NCBI RefSeq assembly: GCF_002288635.1
Contig: NZ_NRSW01000001.1
Coordinates: forward strand, 3,920,988 to 3,984,987
DNA length: 64,000 bases
Direction: 5' to 3'
Origin: Mucilaginibacter sp. MD40
GTDB lineage: Bacteria > Bacteroidota > Bacteroidia > Sphingobacteriales > Sphingobacteriaceae
In this document: piece after piece, positions 1 through 8,678 of the stretch
How positions within the stretch are numbered: the stretch's first letter is position 1
How the letters are laid out: each line of letters opens with the position of its first letter
Notes under the pieces: generated by a model
Databases searched by the model: none
The model's input: only the letters and a program-made list of their open reading frames with translations
Told to the model about the DNA's origin: nothing
Translations under genes and position numbers: made by a program

Positions 1-146
1 CAAAACTCTTCCAGAAAATGATCTTCATATCGGATAAAGGTGCCGTCGTCTTTTAAGCCGTTATCTATGCTGCCGCCCTGGTCTTTTTTACAGGCGGTAA
101 AGGCGGTTACATACAATGCGAGAAGGATGAGTATTCTTTTAGTCAC
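1..146 (-). CDS. Putative lipoprotein, N-terminal part only
   Basis: This is an open frame of 48 codons on the minus strand that runs off the left edge. It begins at a GTG (144-146). The N-terminus is a lipoprotein signal: a basic VTKR start, a hydrophobic stretch, and the lipobox TAFTAC followed by KKDQGG. The residue after the cysteine is lysine, so the mature protein would be anchored in a membrane facing the periplasm or outside. No ATG lies in frame just upstream, so the start is uncertain. The function cannot be told from this fragment. Confidence 0.55.
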   Translation of the reverse strand, partial: MTKRILILLALYVTAFTACKKDQGGSIDNGLKDDGTFIRYEDHFLEEF

Positions 147-239
147 GGTGAGTAGGATTTGCTTTTGGTGATAAACTTAAAACTTTGGAAGTTATAAATC
201 AAACCTTACTTCTGTTTGTTAAATAATAAAACTTCTGGC

Positions 240-713
240 ATGAGCGATCAACACGATATATTAATAAAAGAACTGATAAAACTACTGGAGGGTGGCGGCG
301 CCCATGCTACGCTTGAGGATGCGCTGGATGGTATACCAGCCGATAAATTAGGTATAAAACCACATGGCCTGCCTTATAGTATATGGCAATTAGCCGAACA
401 TATCCGCATTGCGCAATGGGATATGCTGGAGTTTAGCAAGGATGCCAGCCATCAATCGCCTAAATGGCCGGATGGTTACTGGCCAAAAGAAACCGCACCA
501 GCCGATGAAGCAGAATGGAATAAAACTGTTGCAGCTATTAAGGCTGATCGCAAAGCGTTTATAGAACTTTTAAAAAGCGGTGATATATACGCGGCTATCC
601 CTCACGGCGAGGGCCAAAGCATCCTTCGCGAAGCCCTGCAAATAGCAGATCATAACGCGTATCACACCTCAGAGATCATTCTGCTAAGAAGGTTGCTGGG
701 GATATGGAAATAA
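240..713 (+). CDS. DinB family protein
   Basis: The 157-residue product has the length and helical pattern of the DinB/YfiT four-helix-bundle family. Candidate metal ligands are the histidine in LAEHI near residue 54 and the pair in ADHNAYH near residue 137. Members are metal-dependent, often thiol-transferase-like enzymes with mostly unknown substrates. An in-frame TTG eight codons upstream (216) gives a longer reading frame, but the ATG at 240 starts the conserved part (MSDQHD), so I use it. A second DinB protein lies at the other end of the window (63418-63876); the two are only distantly alike. The family call is firm; the substrate is unknown. Confidence 0.8.
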   Translation: MSDQHDILIKELIKLLEGGGAHATLEDALDGIPADKLGIKPHGLPYSIWQLAEHIRIAQWDMLEFSKDASHQSPKWPDGYWPKETAPADEAEWNKTVAAIKADRKAFIELLKSGDIYAAIPHGEGQSILREALQIADHNAYHTSEIILLRRLLGIWK

Positions 714-931
714 TGTAGTGAGTGGTGAATAGAGAATGGTGAGTTGTTTCAAGTGTAATTTGAACGATAGAGAGAAATCTTCTGCACGAAGTATCTGCAA
801 ACAAAAGAGTTATCTTCGAAGAGCTCCACTTCGTTCCTGTCCTCCTTGCTATCGCTCGTTCGAAATCGCAAATGATTATATATAAAACCTATTCACTTTT
901 TATCACGACCCACTATTCACCACTCCCCCTT
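714..931. repeat. Nested intergenic repeats (GTGAGTGGTGAA pair around a GTTCGAAAT element)
   Basis: The gap between the DinB and hydrolase genes is almost wholly repeat. A stretch of quasi-periodic words (gtgagtggtgaatag, gaatggtgag) at 717-746 returns in inverted form at 893-930 (ctattcac, ccactattcaccactcc). Between them, 764-869 holds another element whose ends are inverted (gaacgatag against ctatcgctcgttc). Its middle carries ttcgaagagctccacttcgtt, which matches the element found inside the M23 gene at 53485-53634 in the minus orientation. Confidence 0.7.
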
Positions 932-939
932 ACAATTTA

Positions 940-2226
940 CTACTTCGGTTCCTTTACGAAGCTTATAATGTTCTTAACCAGTTCGGGGTCAAGTGGTAGT
1001 TCGGGCTTATTGTAGGTAGCCAGGTTTTGCTCCCGGTCGGCAGGGGCAGCTTTTAAAATATGGTTCATTCCGGGGATAATTACCAATCTGGCGTCAGATT
1101 TTGCTTTCTTTAACAATTCGGCTTCACTCACCGGCACTTGTATGTCGGTGGTTCCTTGCAGGATTAAAATAGGTATTTTTAGCTTTTTTATCTCCCTTGC
1201 CGGGTTATATCTGAACCACGACATCAGGTAAGGCTGTACTTCGGGGCCGGCAATGGCATATATTTTAGGATCTATGTTATCTGTAAATTTCCCTTTCTTC
1301 AAGCTATCAAGCATCACCTTAAAGTTATCCTGTATAAATTTTGGCTGGGCTTTCATCTGGTCGGTAACCACCAGGTCGGCAGAGCGGCCTGCACCTGCTA
1401 CAGATATCAGCGCGTTAACAGGTTCGTCACGGGCTGATAGGATGCCAATAAGCGAGCCCTCGCTATGCCCCAGTACAATAACTTTTGAAAAGCGCTTATC
1501 CTCAGCGAGCAGTTGCACCAACCCAACGGCATCATCCACATAATCCTCAAAACGAAGCTCCTTTGGTTTGGTTGAGCTTACACTTTGCCCCACCAGCCTT
1601 TTGTCGTAACGTACGGTAGCTATACCTGCTTTACCCAATTCGTTAGCCAGCATTTTATAAGCGTTGGTATTGAGGCCAAGCTTAGGGCTGTTGCCATCCC
1701 GATCGGTAGGGCCCGAACCGGCAATAATAAGCACAACCGGTACTTTGTCAGCGCCATTGGCAGGCATAGTAAGCGTACCTGATATAGTACCGCTCATGGT
1801 TTTGAGCAACAAAGGCGATTCTTTAAGTGATGGGTCCATAGCCATTTTGGCGGCGGACTGGTCGGTATGCGGGCTTAGCAGCAAGCCCGTTAACTTATTT
1901 TGTGCATCAAGCGATAGGTTAAGGTCAAAGATGGCGTTATCAAACGTGGCCTTGTAAACGGCCAGCGGCTGGCTAAACTTTATCAGTTCAATACCTTTCA
2001 GCATTCCCAGTTGGGCACGTAACTGCTCGGTAGTTGGCTTAAATTTCTCAAGAGGGAGCGCAGCCTTCATTTGCGGACTGAACATATTAAAAATACTATC
2101 CGGGTGATTACTATTATAGTACTGCCTGAATTTATTTACGGCCCCGGTAAAATTAGCAGGAGCACTTTGCGCCATTAAACAGGTAGTAAATAAGAGAGTA
2201 GCTAATAAAATGTATATTTTCCTCAT
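940..2226 (-). CDS. Secreted alpha/beta hydrolase with DUF3887-like N-terminal domain
   Basis: The 428-residue protein starts with a signal peptide ending in LMAQS. Residues about 25-125 resemble the DUF3887 domain often fused to such hydrolases. From about residue 160 there is an alpha/beta-hydrolase fold: VVLIIAGSGPTDRDG forms the oxyanion region, GHSEGS near residue 252 is the nucleophile elbow, GTTDIQVP holds the acid, and PGMNHIL holds the histidine. It is probably a periplasmic or lipid-linked serine esterase or peptidase; the substrate cannot be assigned. It stands alone between two plus-strand genes. Confidence 0.85.
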   Translation of the reverse strand: MRKIYILLATLLFTTCLMAQSAPANFTGAVNKFRQYYNSNHPDSIFNMFSPQMKAALPLEKFKPTTEQLRAQLGMLKGIELIKFSQPLAVYKATFDNAIFDLNLSLDAQNKLTGLLLSPHTDQSAAKMAMDPSLKESPLLLKTMSGTISGTLTMPANGADKVPVVLIIAGSGPTDRDGNSPKLGLNTNAYKMLANELGKAGIATVRYDKRLVGQSVSSTKPKELRFEDYVDDAVGLVQLLAEDKRFSKVIVLGHSEGSLIGILSARDEPVNALISVAGAGRSADLVVTDQMKAQPKFIQDNFKVMLDSLKKGKFTDNIDPKIYAIAGPEVQPYLMSWFRYNPAREIKKLKIPILILQGTTDIQVPVSEAELLKKAKSDARLVIIPGMNHILKAAPADREQNLATYNKPELPLDPELVKNIISFVKEPK

Positions 2227-2415
2227 ATGTTATGTACTGGTGTAAACAAAGCACGAAAATAACAAATTAACAGTTTTACCTGCCAAATATTATCGGCTGA
2301 AACAATTACTCGTGAATTTCCGTAAAAAGCACAAAACAACATTACCAACTGTAAAAATGTTGTTATATTTAAAACTTCTATAACTAACTAACTATAAGGC
2401 AATTTTTTACTATTA

Positions 2416-4848
2416 ATGAAGTTCAAATTCGGATGCTTATACATAGCGTTCCTGATTACTATTACTAACTACTGTTACGCCCAAAAAGGTACATCAATCA
2501 TAAAAGGCACGGTTAATACAGGTGAAGGCCTCCCGGCCGATGCAGCCAGTGCTATATTGATCCATCTGTCCGATTCAATTGTGGTCATGTCGGCCCTGGT
2601 TGATAAAAAAGGTGCTTTTCAGTTTACCAGCGTTCCCAAGGGCAAGTACACTGTGCTGGCCACCATGCTGGGGTATAAACGCGCCTACAGCAGCGGTTTT
2701 GAGGTACCTGCTGATAAATTAGTCAATCTTTCGCCCATTGTACTTACAGCTACCAGCGCGCAGCTAAAAGAAATAGCGGTAACAGGCAGGCGCCGTTATA
2801 TTGAAGTTAAACCGGATAAGACAATTATTAACCCGGGCGCAAGTATCATAGCCGCGGGGCAATCGGTATTGGATGTTTTAAAGCAATCTCCGGGCGTAAG
2901 GGTGGATAATAATGATAATGTTAGCATAAGCGGCAGGCAGGACGCGCTTATCATGATCGATGGTAAAGCTACCAACCTGAATGGCCCCGAGTTGTCCGCG
3001 CTGTTAAAAGGTACGCCCGGTAGTAATATAGATCGCATAGAATTACTCAGATCTGGCTCTGCCAGGTATGACGCATCAGCCGGTGGTGTGGTAAATATTG
3101 TGTATAAAAAAGGAAAGAACCTGGGTACCAACGGCACTGTTAATGCCTCAGCCGGTTATGGTCGCTACTACAAAGCCAGCAGCGGTATTTCTTTTAATAC
3201 CCGAACCAAAAGCTACAACCTCTTCGGTGGCTACAGTGTTAACGGTAACAAAACCTACCGCGACATTGATAATGACCGACTTATTAATTACCAGGGAATA
3301 CAAAGCGAATACAACAGCTTATATCATAATACCTCAAACGCGGTTGCACATAATTTCAGGCTTGGTACAGACTTCTTTTTATCACCAAGCCAAACCTTAG
3401 GTTTTTTAGTAAGCGGGTTGGCCAGCTATACCGACTATAACAAGAATAACAACCTCATGATATCTAACAGCGGTAAGCTCGATTCTATAATTAACGCGAC
3501 TTCGGGCATTACGCGCAACATCAACAACATTAATTATAATATTAACTATACCAATAAGTTAGATACCAGCGGCCGCACCATCAGCGCTAATGTTACCCAT
3601 ACCCGCTCAAACCGGAAGTCTGACGAGTATATCACCAATGAATTTTTCAATAATACCTATACGCCTTACCGAGATCCGCTGTTACTGCAAAACCTGTCGC
3701 CTACGCACATCACTAACTGGACGGCAATGGTAGATTATAGTAACCCTTTACGGCACGGCGGTAAATTGGACGCTGGTTTAAAGTTCAGCCGTACCAATAC
3801 GGATAATAACCTGGTTTTTGGCCCCAAAGTAAATGGTGTTTACACAGTAGACGATGATTTCAGCAATCGCTTTCTTTTTACAGAGCATATAGCGGCAGCT
3901 TACTTAAATTATACAGGCAAATGGGGGAAGTATAGCCTTGATGCCGGTTTGCGCGGTGAGTATACCAACAATAAAGGCACATCTGTTACTACAGATGATG
4001 TAACACCACATCAGTATTTTAACCTGTTCCCTACACTGATACTCAACTATCACCAAAACGATAAGAACGAGTATAACCTGACTTTTAACCGGGGCATCAG
4101 CAGGCCTGCTTATGATAAGCTTAACCCTTTCCTGTATTTTGTTGACCTTTATAATTACCAGGCGGGCAATCCTTATTTGCAACCGCAATACAGCAACCGC
4201 CTAAGTTTAGGATACACTTACAACCAGCAACTGGTAACCTCAGTATATGCCATAGTTAATACCGGCGCGGCGTTCCCTTATTACAGTCAGGACGACGAAT
4301 CAAAAATTAACCTGTCTACAGAAGTTAACCTTGGGCGGGCCTACAATTATGGCGTTACCCTTAACGCCCCGGTAACCGTTGCTGCATGGTGGACCAGCAT
4401 TTACGATATAGATGCATCATACCAGCGCTACGTAGCCTACCCTCAATTTGGCAACTTAAATAAGGCTACTGGCGACCTCATTATTAACACTACGCAGGAT
4501 TTCCAGATCAGCAAAACCATTGCCGCGCAGCTTACCGCCAAGTATGAAAGCGCTACATTTTATGGCATCAACCAATTCAGGCCAACTTTTATAGCTAACG
4601 CGGGCCTTAGTAAAAGTTTATTCAGTAATATGGGTAAGTTAAGCGTAGGCCTTACTGATATTTTTAAGACCTATCGCGACAGGTCTTTCACCAATTACCA
4701 GAACCTCAATCTGCGTATTGTTGATGTGCGCGAATATCGTAAAGTTACCGTGAGCTTTAGTTACCGGTTTGGGCGGAGCACGGTAAAAGGCGCTGCCAAA
4801 CATAGTATTGGTAACGAAGATGTGCAGAGCCGTATGAGTATCAAATAA
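2416..4848 (+). CDS. TonB-dependent outer membrane receptor (CarboxypepD_reg-like + beta-barrel)
   Basis: The 810-residue protein has a signal peptide ending near CYAQK. Residues about 28-110 form a carboxypeptidase-regulatory-like beta-sandwich (GTVNTGEGLP, FTSVPKGKYTVLATMLGYK). A plug follows with VLDVLKQSPGVRVD, SGRQDALIMIDGK and DRIELLRSGSARYDASAGG. The rest is a barrel of the outer-membrane-protein family, with the typical NRGISRPAYDKLNPF segment and a C-terminal VSFSYRFGR strand. It would import or bind an unknown ligand using TonB energy. No SusD partner is adjacent. A paralogue lies at 8954-11509. Its last 8 bases overlap the convergent KTSC gene. Confidence 0.9.
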   Translation: MKFKFGCLYIAFLITITNYCYAQKGTSIIKGTVNTGEGLPADAASAILIHLSDSIVVMSALVDKKGAFQFTSVPKGKYTVLATMLGYKRAYSSGFEVPADKLVNLSPIVLTATSAQLKEIAVTGRRRYIEVKPDKTIINPGASIIAAGQSVLDVLKQSPGVRVDNNDNVSISGRQDALIMIDGKATNLNGPELSALLKGTPGSNIDRIELLRSGSARYDASAGGVVNIVYKKGKNLGTNGTVNASAGYGRYYKASSGISFNTRTKSYNLFGGYSVNGNKTYRDIDNDRLINYQGIQSEYNSLYHNTSNAVAHNFRLGTDFFLSPSQTLGFLVSGLASYTDYNKNNNLMISNSGKLDSIINATSGITRNINNINYNINYTNKLDTSGRTISANVTHTRSNRKSDEYITNEFFNNTYTPYRDPLLLQNLSPTHITNWTAMVDYSNPLRHGGKLDAGLKFSRTNTDNNLVFGPKVNGVYTVDDDFSNRFLFTEHIAAAYLNYTGKWGKYSLDAGLRGEYTNNKGTSVTTDDVTPHQYFNLFPTLILNYHQNDKNEYNLTFNRGISRPAYDKLNPFLYFVDLYNYQAGNPYLQPQYSNRLSLGYTYNQQLVTSVYAIVNTGAAFPYYSQDDESKINLSTEVNLGRAYNYGVTLNAPVTVAAWWTSIYDIDASYQRYVAYPQFGNLNKATGDLIINTTQDFQISKTIAAQLTAKYESATFYGINQFRPTFIANAGLSKSLFSNMGKLSVGLTDIFKTYRDRSFTNYQNLNLRIVDVREYRKVTVSFSYRFGRSTVKGAAKHSIGNEDVQSRMSIK

Positions 4849-5056
4849 TTCGCAGCTCGGGATATTTCCCTTTAATACGGGTAACAAAGTAATGCCCAAT
4901 AGATGCCGCATTCATTAATCTTTTATAGGTTGCCGGGCTGATGCCAAAGTACTGCCATACGCCGCTGTTCTCCTTAAACTCAAGTTCAAGTATCTTCTTT
5001 TTGGCGTCATAACCTATACTCCGTAATGCTGTGGATTGTACTAATTCCCGGTGCAT
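4841..5056 (-). CDS. KTSC domain-containing small protein
   Basis: The 71-residue protein matches the KTSC domain throughout: VQSTALRSIGYDAKKKILEL, then VWQYFGI, then YKRLMNAASIGHYF near the C-terminus. The family occurs both as single-domain proteins and fused to lysyl-tRNA synthetase-like or phage proteins; its biochemical role is unknown. The stop codon region overlaps the end of the upstream TonB receptor by 8 bases in convergent orientation. The start ATG is at 5054-5056. Confidence 0.85.
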   Translation of the reverse strand: MHRELVQSTALRSIGYDAKKKILELEFKENSGVWQYFGISPATYKRLMNAASIGHYFVTRIKGKYPELRII

Positions 5057-5099
5057 ATATATATACTACACACGGCAAAAAATATGGTTTGCTTTTTAA

Positions 5100-5483
5100 T
5101 TAACCGGCGTGGCCGCTTAAAGCGCTGATAATGATAATGAAGAGCACAACAAAAGTAATAGCTGTATAAAGGTGGTCTTTCTCTAAAATAAAACCCAAAG
5201 CCGAAAACAGTACGCGCACTATAGGTGTAGCGATAAGTAAGATAATACCAAACTGGATTATAGCCCTGCCGCGCAGGTTAATAATACCGTTGATAATGCC
5301 ATTTGCCGAATGAATAAAATCCGGCACGCCTTTAAACTCATGATAGTTGGCAATGGCGTTACCGTGGCGATATAAATAAAAGCAACCACCAATAAATACC
5401 AAAAGCATTGATATGAGCACTCCGCCACGCAATACCCAGCCAATAACGGCCTGCATATCTTTATCCTTAAAATTATTTAGCAT
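5100..5483 (-). CDS. DUF1634 membrane protein
   Basis: The 127-residue protein has three predicted membrane helices (about 15-36, 73-93, 103-123) and the DUF1634 pattern DMQAVIGWVLRGGVLIS near the N-terminus and LIATPIVRVLFSALGF in the middle. DUF1634 genes usually sit beside a TauE/SafE sulfite-exporter gene, but none is present here, so this copy is an orphan. It lies upstream of the KTSC gene on the same strand with a gap of 43 bases and may share its transcript. The function is unknown. Confidence 0.8.
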   Translation of the reverse strand: MLNNFKDKDMQAVIGWVLRGGVLISMLLVFIGGCFYLYRHGNAIANYHEFKGVPDFIHSANGIINGIINLRGRAIIQFGIILLIATPIVRVLFSALGFILEKDHLYTAITFVVLFIIIISALSGHAG

Positions 5484-5624
5484 ATGGTAAAACGGCTATA
5501 ACCAGTATGGTGAGCCACGAAAATAAGTCTTAAAAAATAGCTTACCAAGTTTAATGTTATTCTACAGGGTAGGTAGACATTGGCTATTAGTGCTTCAAAA
5601 GCTTAATCTATAAGCAGTTTTTAT

Positions 5625-5632
5625 TATTTTCG
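5625..5632 (+). promoter_or_regulatory. Candidate -7 element for leuS
   Basis: TATTTTCG, 22 bases before the leuS ATG, fits the Bacteroidota -7 pattern TAnnTTTG with one mismatch. No clear -33 TTG is visible. A similar CATTTTCG precedes the TonB receptor gene at 8954. Confidence 0.35.
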
Positions 5633-5653
5633 CACCTCATACCAAATACTCAA

Positions 5654-8602
5654 ATGGACTATCAATTTAAAGATATAGAGAAAAAGTGGCAGCAGTTTTG
5701 GGCCGATAACAACACATTTAAGGCCGATAATACTTCTGATAAACCAAAGTATTATGTGCTGGATATGTTTCCTTATCCCTCCGGGGCGGGGTTGCATGTA
5801 GGGCATCCACTGGGCTATATCGCTTCTGATATTTTTGCACGTTACAAACGCAACAAAGGTTTTAACGTACTGCATCCAATGGGTTATGATAGCTTTGGCT
5901 TACCGGCCGAGCAGTATGCTATACAAACCGGGCAACACCCTTCGGTTACCACTGAGGCAAACATCGCCACCTACCGCCGACAGCTGGACCAGATCGGTTT
6001 TTCTTTCGATTGGAGCCGCGAGGTGCGCACCAGTTCACCCGATTATTATAAATGGACGCAGTGGATATTTATGCAGCTGTTTAACAGCTGGTATAACAAA
6101 GATGCAGACAAAGCCGAAAGCATAGAAAAACTGATAACACACTTTGAAACAAAAGGCTCGGCAGGCATAAGCGCTGTATGCGACGAGGATGTGTTAACCT
6201 TTACGGCTGATGAATGGAAAGCCTTTTCTAAAAAAGCACAGCAGGAAGAGTTACTTAAATACCGCCTTACATACCTACGCGAAAGTACCGTTAACTGGTG
6301 CGCCGCCCTGGGTACCGTACTGGCTAACGACGAGGTGAAAGACGGCTTTAGCGAACGCGGTGGTTACCCTGTTGAGCAAAAGAAAATGATGCAGTGGAGC
6401 ATGCGTATTACCGCCTATGCCGAGCGACTCTTGCAAGGCCTTGACACCATTGACTGGCCCGAGCCGCTGAAAGAAATGCAGCGCAACTGGATAGGTAAAA
6501 GCGTGGGTGCAAGTGTGAAGTTCCCGATAGAGAACCAAGAATCAAGAACCAAGAGTCAAGATTTTATAGAAGTATTTACAACAAGGGTTGATACCATTTT
6601 TGGCGTAAGCTTTTTGGTAATAGCTCCGGAGCATGAATTAGTTAAAGAGCTTACTACGCCAGAGCAACAGGCCGATATTGACGCGTACATTGCGCAAACC
6701 AAAAAGAAAAGCGAACTGGACCGGATGGCTGATACTAAAACCGTATCGGGTGCATTTACCGGCAGCTATGTGACCAACCCGCTGAACGGTGCTAAAATAC
6801 CGGTATGGATAGCCGATTATGTGTTGGCGGGCTATGGAACCGGTGCGGTTATGGCCGTACCAAGCGGCGACCAGCGCGACTACCTGTTTGCCAAACATTT
6901 TGATCTGCCGATCATCCAGATCATCGACATCCAAAAGATTGATACCGAGGCCGACCCTACCAAGGAAGGCAAATACATTAACAGTGATTTTATTAATGGC
7001 TTGGGTTACAAGGAAGCTACCGCTGCTGTTGTTGCCAAACTGGAAGAAATTGGTTTGGGTAAAGCCAAAGTGAATTTCCGCATGCGCGATGCCATATTTG
7101 GCCGCCAGCGTTACTGGGGCGAACCTGTACCCGTTTACTTTAAAGATGGCTTACCATACCTGATACAGGAAAGCGAACTGCCACTGGTATTACCCGAGAT
7201 TGATAAATACCTGCCAACCGAAACCGGTGAACCACCACTGGGCCGCGCTACGGACTGGAAGTATAACACCCTCTCCTCTGGAGAGGGCCGGGGTGAGGCT
7301 TACGAATATGAATTAAGCACCATGCCGGGTTGGGCGGGCAGCAGCTGGTACTGGTACCGCTATATGGATGCAGATAATAACCAAGAGTTTGCATCAGAAA
7401 AAGCCATTGAGTACTGGAAAGATGTTGACCTGTACATTGGCGGTAGCGAACATGCTACCGGTCACTTATTATACAGCCGTTTCTGGAATAAATTCCTGAA
7501 AGATATTGGTAAAGCTATTGAAGAAGAACCTTTCAAAAAGCTCATTAACCAGGGCATGATACAGGGAAGATCAAGTATAGTTTACAGACTTGTATTCGAT
7601 GAAAATCCGAGCGGTTATTTGCCGATCCTTTTATCAAAAAACATTTTTAAAGACTACGAAAGTGCGAGAGATTCAAATGGCCAGCCATTTTTAAATGAAG
7701 ACTTAAAAGAGCTAATTAAAAAACAATATGGTAAGGATGTAGCTGAAAATATACCTTATTCAAATGTTAGAACATTTATACCAATAAGAGTAGACGTAAA
7801 TATTGTCGAAAATGATATATTAAAGACAGAAAAACTTGGATTACACCTACCAGAGTTCAAAGATGCTATTTTTGTAAAGGAAAATGGAAAATTCTACACT
7901 GGACACGAAATTGAGAAAATGTCAAAACGTTATTTCAACGTTGTAAATCCGGATGATTTAGTAGAACGTTATGGTGCCGATACGCTGCGTATGTATGAGA
8001 TGTTCCTTGGTCCGCTGGAGCAAAGCAAACCGTGGAATACCAATGGTATTGAGGGCGTATTCAAATTCCTGCGTAAATTCTGGAGGCTGTTCCATGATGC
8101 CAACTGGAATTTTACCGTATCAAACGAAGCGCCTACCAAGGCGGAATTGAAAGCCCTGCATAAGATCATCAAGAAAGTAGAAGATGATATTGAGCGTTTC
8201 TCGTTCAATACTTCCGTATCCAGCTTCATGATCGCGGTAAATGAGCTTACCGATCTTAAATGTAACAAACGCGCCATACTCGAAAATTTGGTAATTGTAC
8301 TGGCGCCTTATGCGCCGCACATCGCGGAAGAATTATGGTCGTTGTTAGGTAACCCTGCCGGCTCTATTTCAACAGCGGCTTATCCTAAGTTTAACCCGGA
8401 ATACCTGGTAGAAGATGAATTTGCTTATCCTGTCTCTTTTAACGGTAAGGTGCGTACCAATATCAGTCTGCCCCTAACCATGGAGCCTGCCGATGTAGAA
8501 GCAGCAGTACTGGCTCATGCCGATGTACAAAAACATCTTGATGGCAAACCGCCCAAAAAAGTAATCGTGGTAAAAGGCAGGATCGTGAACGTGGTGGTGT
8601 AA
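5654..8602 (+). CDS. leuS: Leucine--tRNA ligase
   Basis: This cytoplasmic class Ia synthetase charges tRNA-Leu. The HIGH motif is HVGH at residues 48-51, preceded by YPSGAGL. The editing domain (about 230-430) carries TTRVDTIFGVSF and the GTGAVMAVP segment. The KMSKS loop is KMSKR at 755-759. The tRNA-binding anticodon domain follows. At 982 residues it is longer than I expect for Bacteroidota LeuRS (recalled, roughly 930-945). Three oddities account for this: an in-frame repeat-like insertion at about residues 293-303, a second one at about 539-549, and an AT-rich, long leucine-specific region at about 639-754. A terminator follows at 8630. Confidence 0.97.
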   Translation: MDYQFKDIEKKWQQFWADNNTFKADNTSDKPKYYVLDMFPYPSGAGLHVGHPLGYIASDIFARYKRNKGFNVLHPMGYDSFGLPAEQYAIQTGQHPSVTTEANIATYRRQLDQIGFSFDWSREVRTSSPDYYKWTQWIFMQLFNSWYNKDADKAESIEKLITHFETKGSAGISAVCDEDVLTFTADEWKAFSKKAQQEELLKYRLTYLRESTVNWCAALGTVLANDEVKDGFSERGGYPVEQKKMMQWSMRITAYAERLLQGLDTIDWPEPLKEMQRNWIGKSVGASVKFPIENQESRTKSQDFIEVFTTRVDTIFGVSFLVIAPEHELVKELTTPEQQADIDAYIAQTKKKSELDRMADTKTVSGAFTGSYVTNPLNGAKIPVWIADYVLAGYGTGAVMAVPSGDQRDYLFAKHFDLPIIQIIDIQKIDTEADPTKEGKYINSDFINGLGYKEATAAVVAKLEEIGLGKAKVNFRMRDAIFGRQRYWGEPVPVYFKDGLPYLIQESELPLVLPEIDKYLPTETGEPPLGRATDWKYNTLSSGEGRGEAYEYELSTMPGWAGSSWYWYRYMDADNNQEFASEKAIEYWKDVDLYIGGSEHATGHLLYSRFWNKFLKDIGKAIEEEPFKKLINQGMIQGRSSIVYRLVFDENPSGYLPILLSKNIFKDYESARDSNGQPFLNEDLKELIKKQYGKDVAENIPYSNVRTFIPIRVDVNIVENDILKTEKLGLHLPEFKDAIFVKENGKFYTGHEIEKMSKRYFNVVNPDDLVERYGADTLRMYEMFLGPLEQSKPWNTNGIEGVFKFLRKFWRLFHDANWNFTVSNEAPTKAELKALHKIIKKVEDDIERFSFNTSVSSFMIAVNELTDLKCNKRAILENLVIVLAPYAPHIAEELWSLLGNPAGSISTAAYPKFNPEYLVEDEFAYPVSFNGKVRTNISLPLTMEPADVEAAVLAHADVQKHLDGKPPKKVIVVKGRIVNVVV
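6530..6563 (+). repeat. ATCAAGAACCAAGAGTCAAG repeat inside leuS
   Basis: Inside leuS the bases read as quasi-repeated words gagaaccaag, aatcaagaacc and aagagtcaag. They encode E-N-Q-E-S-R-T-K-S-Q-D between KFPI and FIEVFTTR, where other LeuRS proteins have only a short strand (recalled). The same word family, inverted, is intergenic at 14082-14118 (attcttgattcttg, tatcttgattc). The reading frame stays open. Confidence 0.6.
7268..7299 (-). repeat. GCCTCACC / GGAGAGG palindromic element inside leuS
   Basis: The plus strand holds perfect 8-base arms CCCTCTCC (7269-7276) and GGAGAGGG (7280-7287) with a 3-base loop, followed by CCGGGGTGAGGC. Read on the minus strand it matches the intergenic elements at 36229-36256 and 57001-57240 (GCCTCACC, spacer, CCTCTCC, nna, GGAGAGG). 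In leuS it encodes T-L-S-S-G-E-G-R-G-E-A between DWKYN and YEYELSTMPGW. Confidence 0.75.
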
Positions 8603-8629
8603 GTATATTGCTGTAAAGAACATAAAAAG

Positions 8630-8668
8630 AAATATGGCGTTGCTTTTAGCACGCCATATTTTTTTTGG
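8630..8668 (+). terminator. leuS terminator
   Basis: Perfect 11-base arms AAATATGGCGT (8630-8640) and ACGCCATATTT (8651-8661) are followed by a run of T. It lies 27 bases after the leuS stop. Confidence 0.85.
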
Positions 8669-8678
8669 ATAGATCTCG

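Noticed and set aside
940..5483. Overlap of TonB receptor and KTSC gene ends considered as a frameshift
   Set aside because: They are convergent genes with an 8-base overlap of their 3' ends; both frames are intact and complete.
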